Origin: Balanoglossus misakiensis
Taxonomy: Eukaryota > Hemichordata
Assembly: GCA_040954595.2 (NCBI GenBank)
Contig: CM082590.2
Span: forward strand, 10,416,001 to 10,480,000
DNA: 64,000 nt
Reading direction: 5' to 3'
Below are positions 1 through 11,921 of the stretch, in pieces. Numbering within the stretch: the first letter of the stretch is position 1; each line of letters opens with the position of its first letter. The position numbers and the translations under genes are program-made. The notes under the pieces are model-generated. The model did no database searches, was not told the origin of the DNA, and saw only the letters and a program-made list of their open reading frames with translations.

Positions 1-1363
1 TCCAATACAAAAGGCAAGCTGTCTTAAGTAATTCCATTTCTATCCGAGATAAGCCTCTCATCCCTGGAGAAGCTAGCCCAGTTAACAAATTAGCTCGCTC
101 TGGTGAATTATAACGAGGAATCATCTCCCAGGGGTGCTTTTCAAGATCAGTCTCACGCCATCTCCTCGTAATCCTGAACCAATCTACAATTGTAGAACAG
201 TTTTGCAAATCATCAGGTTACTGCTGTGTCATAGGTTATCTTATAGCATGTGGGTAAAAGCGTGAAAGTCAAATTCTTGACCGTATTAAGCTCATGTAGT
301 GATCGGATGCTACTTTATTCTATTTCCATAAAATAATCTTAGCAGTCTTGAGGTTTGAGTCAATTAAGCAGCCTTCTTTTGAGTTCTTCATACGATTACG
401 AACAACATGTAATTTCTAATTATTGATTGCTTTAGAACCAAACGGATCTATTGCTCTTTGCATTTTCTGTAAAATACGATCCCCACCAAGCTCCATTTAA
501 TTTTGCTTGTGACGTGCAATAATGGTCCTCTTAAATTTAAAAGATAAAAATAAAATAGACTTCTGTGGTTTTTGGAATCTCGGGGCATGTATTAAAATGC
601 TAATTACTAGAATCCCTGCAGGTGGGTCCTGTCATATTATAAATACCATCCTTCAAATGAGCTTTACAAGTATGGCTGAACTGTCGCATTATTTCCCCGT
701 AAATTCAGATTTCGATAAGAATATATATGTTTGTGGCTTAAAAATAGCCAACCCTTGTATGTCGTGGGGCTAATTATATCAGCAGTAAAAATGAAAACAT
801 GCAAATTTAGTCGAGCAGCAGACTGATGGCAAATGGGGCATCGCCTACGCCTGTCTCAACTTTGATTGTACGGTCGACGTGAGTTGCGTGTCTGCGAGAA
901 ACAAACTTGCAGTTGTTTTGCATAGACAGACACGAACGCTCAACCACCAGTGAATAATTCGCGCCGGAAAAAATCACAAACATCCAGATACCAGTGAAAT
1001 ATTCAGGCCGGGAGATAATTCAGAGGACAGAATAGTCTAAACGTGAGTGGACTTCAATTATTTGCTCAAAGTATGTAGAGTATCTATCGTTTCCAGGCGA
1101 CAATCCAACCTCGACTCAACGCCATACATTTAAATTACGTTGTCTAGCCTGAATAGGATGTTCTTGTAAATAGTTCTCAATTGTGTGTGAAAAATGGACA
1201 ATTTCGCACAAATTAGCGCCGAAACTAGAGCGAATTATGTACAATTGATACCGGAGGAATATCAATTGACGCTTTCTTTTTGACTGAGTTCCTTTGAAGC
1301 GACCGCTTCGCATCGAAATGTGAAAGAAAGAAAGCAAGCAACGAAGACACGCTTGTTAACGCC
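1..1363. other. Non-coding flank, no gene recognised
   Basis: No frame longer than about 83 codons is present, and none resembles a known protein. No tRNA-like promoter, transposon end or tandem array was seen. The stretch runs directly into the simple-repeat block at 1364. Confidence 0.5.
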
Positions 1364-1561
1364 CGTCTGTCTGTCTCTGTCCAGCCGTCGATCAGTATAT
1401 GCCTGTCTGTCTGTCGGTCTGTCTTCCATACATACATATGTAGATACATAGATAGATGCATAGATAGATAGATAGATAGATAGATACATACATACATACA
1501 TACATACATACATACATACATACATACATACATACATACATACATACATACATACTGTCTC
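1364..1561. repeat. Compound tetranucleotide array (GTCT, GATA, CATA)
   Basis: Interrupted GTCT units come first, then a GATA block (about 1449-1483), then an almost pure CATA run of about 70 bp ending near 1555. All frames through it read as Tyr/Val/Cys/Met or Ile/Tyr/Leu/Ser repeats and are artefacts of the four-base period. Confidence 0.93.
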
Positions 1562-4348
1562 TCTATTTATTTACGCCTGCTTACATCACATATAGTACTT
1601 GCTTAGGATTCTGTTTGAGTATAATCCTTTGGCCGTATATTCCTTTCAAATGAAATAATTCACTTTTCTACTCATTATCGCAATAACTGATAAACATGAA
1701 AGCCTTAAATGCGCCCTCAACCATTTATTAGGGGAGTGTTTGCATAAATGTACCAACTGTGTTGGCACGGTCCTCATATTTGCTCCATATCGATAGCAAC
1801 GTTCCTGTCGGACTCATTATCCGACTGCAGACACGCGGGAATGAGCTCTGAACGATTCATCCTCAGCAACTTCCAGTGCCACACTCGCGATCGTTTTATT
1901 CCGAGTCGCCTCGCAATTATCGTGGAACGTATATCACTCTCGGGAGAGCCGACGTGTCAAATTCGAACAGCAGGTAATTTAGAATATTCACTGTCATATT
2001 ACGAAACTTCTGGATAATCAAGCTGCCATTGGGAAATGAGTGAGTTAGTGAGTGAAGGGGTGGGTGGGCAGACAGATAGAATGAGAACAGAGGTGATCGA
2101 AAAGCCCGCAGTAAGCTTACGATTCTGGAACTCCGTGGCGGTAGTCACACTGACGAAGAATATGTACATATTTTGTTTGCTAAAGCTCTCTGACCTTTGA
2201 ACTGAGCAGATGGTTGTCGAAAACTGACACGAGTTAATAAAAAGAAATTGGTTGCGTAGTGAATGTAGTATCAGTTTTATTTCGGTGCTCTTGCAATTAT
2301 ATACAGTTTGAATGCCTGTTTAAATATACCAGTGGATGATAGCAAAACTCAGATAAAAATAGTCGCACGCAATTAACCCCTGCTCAAAATTCTAGCCTTG
2401 TCTAGAGCGCCCCCAATTGGAAGAACGTCTCCTTATAACACGTAGAACAGTTTGAAACTTGCAGCGGTATTAGTGCAGATGCAGTATTTCAATGTGACAG
2501 AACATCTTTCTTTTTTCTCTCTCGAGAAGTTGTCCTAATAAACGTTTGCTGCGTTCGCGCAAACACGCACGTGATGTGCCCCAGTTTCGCGCCAAATCAG
2601 TCGAAATTGTTCTTTGCTGTTCTAATCACCAGTTTCTTACAATAGAGTAAATTCATCAGGAAAGTTTCCCGGACAGCGATTCCGCGTGAGTATAATAAAA
2701 AACGCCTACACTGGCTTCATTCTGTCAATCACAAGAAACGGTCTTTTTCTTGTTGACATGGCAATGGCTGACTGATTAGACGCTTTGTGCTTGACGTATT
2801 AAATGCTGTCAGCTTTCAATAGCCTCGATAACCCGACAGAAATGTTCTCGCCTTGTCGCAAACTAACGAGTAATAAAATAAGAGAGGACGCGATACAGGT
2901 AGCTGTCATGTCATGATGGCCGCGTGAAAACCTTAGCTTTTATTACAGGCTCAGGTACACCCAGGTTTACTTGAATCATGGATGTGTCTTTGTAATCTCT
3001 CGGGTCGTTTTTCATATCGTCTTTCACGTCTCGGTCGCTGTTCAAGTGATTCAAATGCAAATATCTTCTCGGGTTACACTTTTCGCGGTACATCCTTGTC
3101 TTTAAGCGTTCCGGGAGCGATCGTCGCGGGTTACTGCATACGAGGACTGAATTTCAATCCCGTCGGCGAAGGCCTCATGCCCCTTCTTGTCTAGGGATTG
3201 CGGAATGCCACTTAGCACCATCTACCGCGGAACGTGTCACCACATAAATGCGGAGAACAGTCGCATCTCCTTCAAAACTCAACCGTCCAATGGTTTGATG
3301 TAGTGTGGGATTGCAGGTATCCAGCACACGCACGCTTCAGGGCTACTGGTCGTTAAAACACAAGTTGTCGTGGTTTTGCCCTCATTGTGCTCTCAGCACG
3401 TGTACATATACAACGCGCAGTCGAGAAATTGCCGAGAGATCGGTGAGTACGCTTATGACACGAGGCTAATTCTGTTACAGAAATTCTCAAGGAATTCGCG
3501 GTTTCAATAACCGAAAAAGATTCGCATATATGACCGCGTAAATAATCTCATCTTGTGTGTTTTTGTCTTGTTTGTTGTGAAATCTTAGGTAAGCTATGTT
3601 TTCCAAGAAAATTTAATTTTTTACAACTGTTAACATCTGAAGATATGTGAAACCTATTTAAGCCTCTATAGCTATTACCACAGTTCAGTTTCGTTAACAT
3701 TTGCCATAATGGTTACCTCAGACAAGACACAGACAGACAGACTGATTGGTTGATCGATTGATTGATTGATTTAATAATTTATAATTATCCTTGATTAATG
3801 TCATGATATCGTGAAACTTATAAGCTTTCGGTGAACACGACATAAACAAGTCATAACGTCACGTCTTTATTGGGCTGGAAGAAACAGACATAGCGATTGG
3901 CGCTAGCAATTTCTTGTCCGATGAATGATAGGCCTGAGCCGGCACACTTGATGTCAATATTAAACTCCATTTTTTTCCTGATTTCTGTTCAGTCATTTCT
4001 TTTTCGCAAATGAAGTTTGCTTTGCAACCTATATCTTTATAATGACGGCATATTGTTTGTCTTTAATATGCAATCGTAAGTTGACCTTTTGTGATTGAGA
4101 TACGATGATTTAATAGTTCGCTGAATGACATGTCATATAAGAAGAACCATTTAGTGGAGACAGTCGGGATGCCATGCAGGGATTGCGGCATAAATATAAA
4201 ATATTCCAAACAGACAACCGGATATGAACTGATGTGACTTGATATTAAAGACCGATAATGGGCAAATTAGGAATAGACTTTTATGATACCAATCACTCTC
4301 TTGCAAAACATTAGTCTTTACTATATGACATCTTATCTGTATGACATT
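1562..4348. other. Non-coding stretch, no gene recognised
   Basis: Only frames of 60-90 codons occur here, without recognisable domains. A short degenerate GATT run sits at about 3742-3771. A moderately CpG-containing patch spans about 3050-3450, but I could not connect it to an exon. Confidence 0.45.
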
Positions 4349-5230
4349 GATATCTCTAGCAGGTTTCATAACCGTACAGAAATATAATTGGATATCTCTA
4401 GCAGGTTTCATAACAGTACAGTGATATAATTGAATATCTCTAGCAGGTTTCATAACAGTACAGAAATATAATTGGATATCTCTAGCAGGTTTCATAACAG
4501 TACAGTGATATAATTGGATATCTCTAGCAGGTTTCATAACATTACTGTAATATAATTGGATATCTCTAGCAGGTTTCATAACATTACTGTAATATAATTG
4601 GATATCTCTAGCAGGTTTCATAACATTAATGTAATATAATTGGATATCTCTGGCAGGTTTCATAACATTACTGTAATATAATTGGATATCTCTAGCAGGT
4701 TTCATAACATTACTGTAATATAATTGGATATCTCTAGCAGGTTTCATAATAGTACAGTGATATAATTGGATATCTATAACAGGTTTCATAACAGTACAGT
4801 GATATAATTGAATATCTCTAGCAGGTTTCATAACATTACTGTAATATAATTGGATATCTATAGCAGGTTTCATAACATTACTGTAATATAATTGGATATC
4901 TCTAGCAGGTTTCATAACAGTACAGTGATATAATTGAATATCTCTAGCAGGTTTCATAAAAGTACAGTGATATAATTGAATATCTCTAGCAGGTTTCATA
5001 ACATTACTGTAATATAATTGGATATCTATAGTAGGTTTCATAACAGTACAGTAATATAATTGGATATCTATAGCAGGTTTCATAACAGTACAGTGATATA
5101 ATTGAATATCTCTAGCAGGTTTCATAAAAGTACAGTGATATAATTGAATATCTCTAGCAGGTTTCATAACATTACTGTAATATAATTGGATATCTCTAGC
5201 AGGTTTCATAACAATACAGTAAAATCATTG
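4349..5230. repeat. 42-bp minisatellite, 21 units
   Basis: Units start with GATATC (or AATATC) followed by TCTAGCAGGTTTCATAA, and the period is exactly 42 bp from 4349 to 5230. Two main half-unit types alternate: one contains ACAGTACAGTGAT, the other ACATTACTGTAAT. Units 15-16 (from 4937) are identical to units 19-20 (from 5105), which indicates a local four-unit (168-bp) higher-order duplication. Because 42 is a multiple of 3, the minus strand stays open for 352 codons with a 14-residue repeat (MKPARDIQLY plus four variable residues). That frame is a by-product of the period, with no initiation context, homology or splice signals to support it. Confidence 0.95.
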
Positions 5231-8016
5231 GATTTATATGAACAATTGAGAGAATTGTAAAGTAGTGATTTTGTAATGAAAATGTTAAAATTGTATGAAG
5301 GGACAATGAATTGAAATATCCCCTGACATGATTGATTGGGTTTCTATTTCATAGCCGGACTGTGGACGTATTGTGTGTGCCTAGACAAAATAATCTTTGT
5401 CTGTTGCGCAAATTTATCTCTGAATTCATAGTTAACGATTCAGTTCCTTGCCGAAAATCAAATACTTAATTATAGATGCTGTTATTAACTTTTCGAATTG
5501 TCTTTCTGTAAATATTTGACCAACGTGACATCGGCTGCTTGTGTTCGATTAATCATGATGTAAGCTGGGAACAAGAGTTCAACTGAAGTCACTGTGTATC
5601 TGTCATTATGATAAATGGAACAACTTTTCGAAAAGTGACATAATCAGCGATAATTTAAAGCGTTTAAGTCGTGATAAATTCGTGTCATTAACTAGGGTTG
5701 AAATATGTGTATTTGACAATCTGATAATTATTAATCCATTTTGTAATCGCAACAGACGGTAATGTTTGGCGAACAGAATACACAACCGGTTTCTTTTCTT
5801 TTCTTGTTTACTGACTGACAATTGATCATTTTGAAATATTGTATTATAAAATGGGCATGGGCAATGGGCATGTGACTGATGTGTGTGTACAGTGTAGCAG
5901 TTTGACAAGGCTTAGTGACCCAGTCGATGAAGAGATAGGATACCTATAAGCTTGGTGGGCCAGGAAGGATTTTTCACGACAAAGTAAATCGATCTTGTCT
6001 AGTGAAAGACATTAATGACAAATGATGGGCAGTTTCTGTGTGTGGCAGATGGTTTGAAATTAAATGATCTGATGAAAGGAATACCGCTTTTTCAAATAAA
6101 TGTTATTACGTTGCAGTATTAAACGTCCATATACAAGTCAGAATTCAATATCTTTGGGCATTATGATTCCTGCTGTCCCTACATTATACATCAGTACATC
6201 CATCTCTTACTATCATACCAGTGCTACTGACTTGACATTATTTCAATTCCATAATGGATTGTTTGAAATGGAAGTTTCATACAGAACTAACAACATCTGG
6301 AAAGAATGATGACTATGTGACTACACATGAATCTGTCAAACAAGTAACGGAAGACGTTAAACATTACTAATATTCAGGTCGTGGCGTTTTTTAGTTAGTT
6401 CCAGCACTCGATCCTGTGATTGTGATTAAAATTGAAAAACAAATCAACCCAGGTCTTCAACTTTAGAATATCAATGTTTAATGTGGTGTGTTCGTGATAT
6501 TGAGCACGCGTTTATTCTTTTCACGCCTTGTTATTTTAGTAGGTTCATCTGTGTAGCTTTTACACATGTATAATTTAACACTAGCCATTATGGGTCCATT
6601 TAGTTGTAAATTTTGATAAACATCAAGCTGTTTTGATTGCCCTGTTTTGTGTCTTTATGGTTTAATTTTCGTACTGCATGCCAGGGGCGTTTCGTAAGTC
6701 TTCGCGTTGAACTTCACAGATGAATATAGCTTTTTGCATTTAACGTCTCAATTAACTGGACAAAAACATTGTAAATTTACCTAGATGATTTATAACAGTT
6801 TAACAAGTCACACTCAAACATTACACCTGTGTTATCACAAATAACAATTGCACATTTGAGGTTTCTTTAAAGCAAAACACAGGGTTCAGATCCCTTTCAA
6901 ATACTGGGGGAGTATGTACTTCTTACAGTACTGTTTACCCATAAACAGAACCGCATTTCATATTTGTAACTTTTTCCGATCGCAGAAGATTTACATTCAA
7001 GACTATGGCATAAGTTCCATTTTAATCAGAATGTACATAACCTCACTTTTGCCTTTAGAAAAAATCTCGTTTAGCTATTTTATCGATGGATTTCTTCAAG
7101 AACTTTCCCCATTTATCATTCAATCTTATATTTGGATGACAAGAAAGTTATACGCAGTTACTTAAAAGGCTATAAATTATTATTACAATACCAGAAAATT
7201 CCATTCAGCCCGCAAGCAAATGGAAGTAGTCGTTTTCAAACTGGTTTTGCTCGAGGACTTAATGACATAAGAATAAGAAAGTAGTTAACTCTTCGTTTTG
7301 CAGACAGCCTTAATTCTAACGGACGACGCAATAATATTACATAACTTAATACCTGTGTAGAATCACAATATTACATTTACTTCACTTTCTCTGAATTGTA
7401 CCAATCCACATCCAACAAAAACCTACAGTTCAGTGAGTAAGCATAATATTATGACATGGTGGTTGAACCGTAGCTAAGAACTAAAGCTCACACATCGATC
7501 TAAAGTTACTCACGCACCGTGCTTCCGAGCGAAGTCGAAACACCGACTTAAAATTTACGCCGTGCCTGTTTGATAACAAGAGCATTCCAATGAAGGATGT
7601 TTAATTCAAACCATAAGAAACCTAAGATGATTAATGTTTATCTCATTCGACTATCGGTGATACACACTACTTTTTATGTGTCGCTGTTGTCCATCACCGT
7701 AAATTAGAATCAACCCATAAAACCCTATCCAACACAATTCTTGCCTTCATTTCTCAACAATTTCAAGGTTCAGTGAACAAGCGAGCTATGGCTAGATCAC
7801 GATTTCACAGAGCGTAACTTCATTTATATTTTCGACGTCTTCGCCTCCATGCGTATTATTCTGTTCCCGTTTGTCCTTTCCTTCCGTATGTAACCTTGAA
7901 CAAGAAGCAACCATGCGTGATGCTTCGTCAATTAGAGTCTTATCATCGTGTGTTTACAGTCTGATGTGCACTGTATGTGCTGAGTGAAGATATATTAAAG
8001 CTCTACATTATCTGGA
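5231..8016. other. Non-coding stretch, no gene recognised
   Basis: A/T-rich sequence with frames no longer than about 100 codons and no domain I recognise. No transposon ends were found. Confidence 0.45.
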
Positions 8017-8047
8017 ATCCCTTATCAGGCAATAAATGATAAGGGAT
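8017..8047. other. Perfect 11-bp stem hairpin
   Basis: ATCCCTTATCA at 8017-8027 is the exact reverse complement of 8037-8047, with a 9-nt loop. It is not the histone 3' stem-loop consensus, and no gene ends here, so I assign no function. It lies just upstream of the G-tract at 8065. Confidence 0.6.
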
Positions 8048-8064
8048 ATCCATTAATTAAAGCC

Positions 8065-8091
8065 GGGGGGGGGGGGGAGGGGGGGGGGGGG
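8065..8091 (+). repeat. G-tract (13 G, A, 13 G)
   Basis: A run of 13 G, one A and 13 more G. It could form a G-quadruplex on the plus strand. The length may be unreliable because homopolymers are prone to assembly error. Confidence 0.85.
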
Positions 8092-8124
8092 CTTGACTGC
8101 TGATTCAAGTGACAACATGAAAGT

Positions 8125-8322
8125 GAAGCGTTCACCACGCCGCGTTTGTTTGTTTATAAACATAAGAATTCATCCACAAATCCCTGAAAGTGAAATTAGA
8201 TAATTCTTAGAATGAACGAAGCAGCCAACTGTAGCGTAGACTGGGCATGACAGCAACTGAAGATCCTAGTAGGTCGCGGCGACTGCAGTGGGGTTTGCGC
8301 TGGTATGGGAGGACATATTCTC
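8125..8322 (-). mobile_element. TTAA-type MITE, truncated copy, inverted
   Basis: This is an inverted copy of the element at 46239-46473. The shared blocks include AAGATCCTAGTAGGTCG and GAACGAAGCAGCCAAC. Its right side is cut off exactly where a TCTG array begins at about 8321, so one terminal repeat is missing. The other end (8125-8145) is diverged. No coding capacity. Confidence 0.8.
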
Positions 8323-8323
8323 T

Positions 8324-8354
<31 letters not shown>

Positions 8355-8360
8355 CGTCTG
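8321..8360. repeat. TCTG/TCCG microsatellite
   Basis: About ten TCTG units with two TCCG variants near the end. It replaces the missing terminus of the adjacent MITE copy. Confidence 0.93.
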
Positions 8361-9435
8361 ACACAACGAGTGCCCTGGATTTATGAACGTAAACTAGTTC
8401 GTCAAATGTCATGACCTAAACTTCGACAACTCTATCATGTCATAAGGGAACTTATAAGCATGCAGTAATCCGTTTAGACATTGTGCGCACTTGAGCATGT
8501 ACCGAAGTAAACGCAGATCAGGATGTCAACATCAAAGACCGCCGAGACTTGTTTCATTCTACCTCTGCACGCCCTATGCAACCTGTAACTTTCCTTCGCC
8601 TCCGTTCTTGACTTAATAATAAATGGGTGCGCTATCGAGATTGTCTTTGCTTTACTTTAAGTCGAGTATCACCTCCTAATCCCGGGGCAACCAGATCACA
8701 CCTCCAGAGCTTTAAATAACTAAATGTCTGTTCTAAGCAAATCATCAAAGGTATCTTCTCTTATCTACTTTTGAAGAGTCTTTCGGCATGTCTTTGCAAA
8801 ATCAGCACACCGCGGTAATACCCACATTCTGTCTTTCGGCGCAGCTCTCAAGTGGCTGTGTTTTTCGGCGAAATTCCCTTAATGGGACTTGATTTCCGAT
8901 GATTTCCTGGAAAGTAAAAAGACATCAAAGAAAGTTCGTCTAAGGAGGTCGAGATCAGGAATTAATGGCTGACATTGATAAAAATGATAAGGAACAGCTT
9001 AGTCTGGTCAATTGTGCTGAAAGTAATGCATTGTTATCTAAACGTGAATATTATGGATGCCGTGTTGCATTCCGCAAGTTGGTAAATGTAACCTGTTTAA
9101 GTTTTTGTAGTAAATGAGTCATACATCCTAGTTCGGTGTAGACTGTCCAGACATATAGGGAACTTGTCCCTCTAAACTTTCCAATGTATTTTGAGTAAGC
9201 TTGGTATTGTGTTTTCCTGTCAAAAACTAATGGATGTGAAATGGATTTCAACATTTAACATGGTGATCCAGGCCACTCTTAAATCACACTAACTATGTGT
9301 ACTGCATCAAATGCATCTGGCTCTAATAACAGATAATCTTTTCAATGGCAGCTTTGGCATTTGAATGATGTTGGACATTTGTCATTCTTTTGATCACTTT
9401 GTTAGGATGTTAAAGCCCCTATAGCTACCATTTTG
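8361..9435. other. Non-coding stretch, no gene recognised
   Basis: One minus-strand frame of 67 codons is the longest here and matches nothing I know. No repeat ends or RNA-gene signals seen. Confidence 0.45.
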
Positions 9436-9592
9436 ACAGTCAGGCAGACAGACAGACATTCAGCTAGACAGATAAATGTAGACAGGCAGACAGACAGTTA
9501 GGCAGACAGATGGACAGATAGGTAGGCAGACAGATGGACAGATAGGCAGGCAGATAGGCAGACAGACAGACACACAGGCAGGCAGACAAGAC
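9436..9592. repeat. Degenerate CAGA/CAGG array
   Basis: Interrupted CAGA, CAGG and GATA tetranucleotides over about 157 bp, with loose longer-range repetition (GGCAGACAGATGGACAGATA occurs twice). Confidence 0.88.
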
Positions 9593-11758
9593 ATAAACAA
9601 ACACTATTTGTTGCGTATTTCAAAATTTGGACTTGTTTGTCTTTATGGTTGACTCTGGAAGTTTTCTCCCGGCATGAAGTTCATAAAGCGGCTCTGCTAT
9701 TTCATTTACTGCGCAACGATATCTTTGCTTAAAGGTAAATAGAATACAAATCGGAAATAGGGCATTATTACAGGCTTGAATTGTTCCCACAAATCAGTCC
9801 ATATAAGCGATATCTTCTTACGGTCTTTTGTGATTGCCGGGGACGAAATTGGGCAATTTGTGTTCGTTGGGAAAATATGCCGATAACCGTATCTCTTTAG
9901 ATCATGAAAGCCCTAGTTATTACTTTACATGCAGCTTAAATTTAGTATACAATGATGGGTTTGTTAATTAAAATACGCTGATCTGTTTATCAATTGATCG
10001 TCAATAGATGTAATGGATCTTTGGGTATTTAATCCACATTCCAAATGTTTAATAATGACTGCTGTACACACAGTCCCTGTAGTACGTGATTCGAATTCAA
10101 TAGACATTGATTGGGTACAAAAATTGTTGTCTCTACCGTTTATTCATTTTGGCGAGATTTTTACTCTCATATCCTACAAACGGGATGGAAACTGCACTTC
10201 ATTCGATATTCCGCGCCATGAAGACACGCACAGGGCTTCACCTCAGTAATGGAAGTCTGGCTACGCATTTACCGCTTGACCCGGCAAGGAAATGTTTTCC
10301 ACTCAATTAGATTCCGATGTCCACCATTACATCCGTATTTTTGTCGGGTGAAGGCATTGTTTGTCGGTGTGCGTTTTCCTTCACTCTTTCATGGTGTAAT
10401 TGCTATTTAAGTGGACAGTATGCATTGGATATAAGACAAAAGTCCATTAGCTGTGCAGTTTGTGGTAATACTAGCCGAGCGTTATTTATACTGTTGCGAA
10501 AGTTTCACGTTGTTTACCACCGTTATCGTCTTCGACTTCCGTGCCCGTCTTTAGTTCCAAATTACGCTAAAGACTTAACGGATTGGTAAAGCAGTTTTTA
10601 AAAATGAGTCTCAAGTTTTAGTTCTCCCTGGAGTCATTGTGCAATCGGCAAACTTTTTTCGTACAGCGATTAGCAAGACAATTTGTGTTTTGAGTATAGC
10701 TACATTAGGAGTCTATACACCCAGGTTCACAAGGCATAATTTGTCTTCATTGATACCCGGGATCATCCCCGAAGTTCGGTGGATTTGTTAATGGTTCTTT
10801 ACAAGGAAGTTTAATTGTTGAAATTATCCAGCCGTAAAATGTGGACACTGCATGCTCAGTCACATTAAAGCTAATAGACCTCTAGAACAATTTGATGAAT
10901 AATTAACAGGCTCAAGAGAGACCACGTTAGGTAAAATATCATTTAACGAGAATTTAGGAGTCTTTTAAAACTGCGGATGGACGGAAACGAAGACATGTTC
11001 ACGCGTTCATATAAGTACCCTGTGACAAAAAGGTCACCAGGGGCGATCCTAATTACTGGAGTTTCGTTCGTTGGCAGTCGTTCGGAGTGTGCGCACATGT
11101 CTTTCCTGGTGTGTATATATACCTAGACACTCGTCGCAAGTAAACCAGACTTTATGACTGGACTCTTGACTCGCAGTGGTTCAGGGAGATTTCTTCTGAG
11201 AAGGGAAAGCTACCTTACGGAGTGTGCAAAACGTTTCACATTGCGTTCCACATCTGCACATCTGCGAATTTGGACTTTTTCGGTTCGATGGGGATTGGAG
11301 GGTCTGATGCTGTCAAGTCCATGGTGGCATAGCAGCGTAAACATTGAGGAAATAACTGTGAATTGTGTCCACTGCACCAGGTTGTCAGAGAACGCAGGTG
11401 GACGAAGATAACCAATTATCATCCGACCACACTTCCTCTTCGAGATCCTCCGTAAGTCATCACAGACCACGATGAATAATGGAAAGGATTCGGGGTGAAC
11501 TCAAAACATTGTAACAACATCCAAAAAAGTCAGCAAAGTGCTTTCAACCACCGATACAGGTCTTTGACATCGATTACTTCTCTTCGATTAACAGGTTCTG
11601 TTGTGCGCCACCTTTAGGGCAGATTGAGGGAAGAAGATTTGGCCCGAGGGCGTCCTAGTTTTAACAGTGGAGGTACGTGAATATTTCTTTGTATATCTTT
11701 GTACACTTTTATTCATTAGGCTTAAATTCAATATCTAAGGTTTTGTTCATTTGAAATA
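9593..11758. other. Non-coding stretch, no gene recognised
   Basis: Several 65-90 codon frames lie between 10013 and 11470. None shows a domain, good splice-site pairing or a plausible start. I see nothing else. Confidence 0.4.
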
Positions 11759-11921
11759 TACTGTAAAACACTTTATTTTCGCGAGCAATAAATTTTCGCA
11801 AAATACGCAAGAGCCAAAATAGCGTGAAAATGAAAAGTCGCGAAAATTAATACTCGCGAAACAGTGGCCTCTCTCGATATCGCGAAAATTTTGACTTGCG
11901 AAAATAAAGTGTTTTACAGTA
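11759..11921. mobile_element. TA-type MITE, complete, 163 bp
   Basis: The ends are perfect inverted repeats of 24 bp, beginning TACTGTAAAACACTTTATTT and closing with the reverse complement. If the outer TA is the target duplication, the element proper begins with CTGTAAAAC. The interior carries several TTTTCGCGA-like blocks in both orientations. There is no coding capacity. It is shorter and more diverged inside than the copies at 41025 and 51814. Confidence 0.88.

Noticed and set aside
4151-5209. Open frame of 352 codons on the minus strand with a 14-residue repeat
   Set aside because: It is the 42-bp minisatellite read in a frame kept open because 42 is divisible by 3. There is no independent coding evidence.
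4349-5230. CRISPR-like array
   Set aside because: The units are contiguous with no unique spacers, and the genome is eukaryotic.
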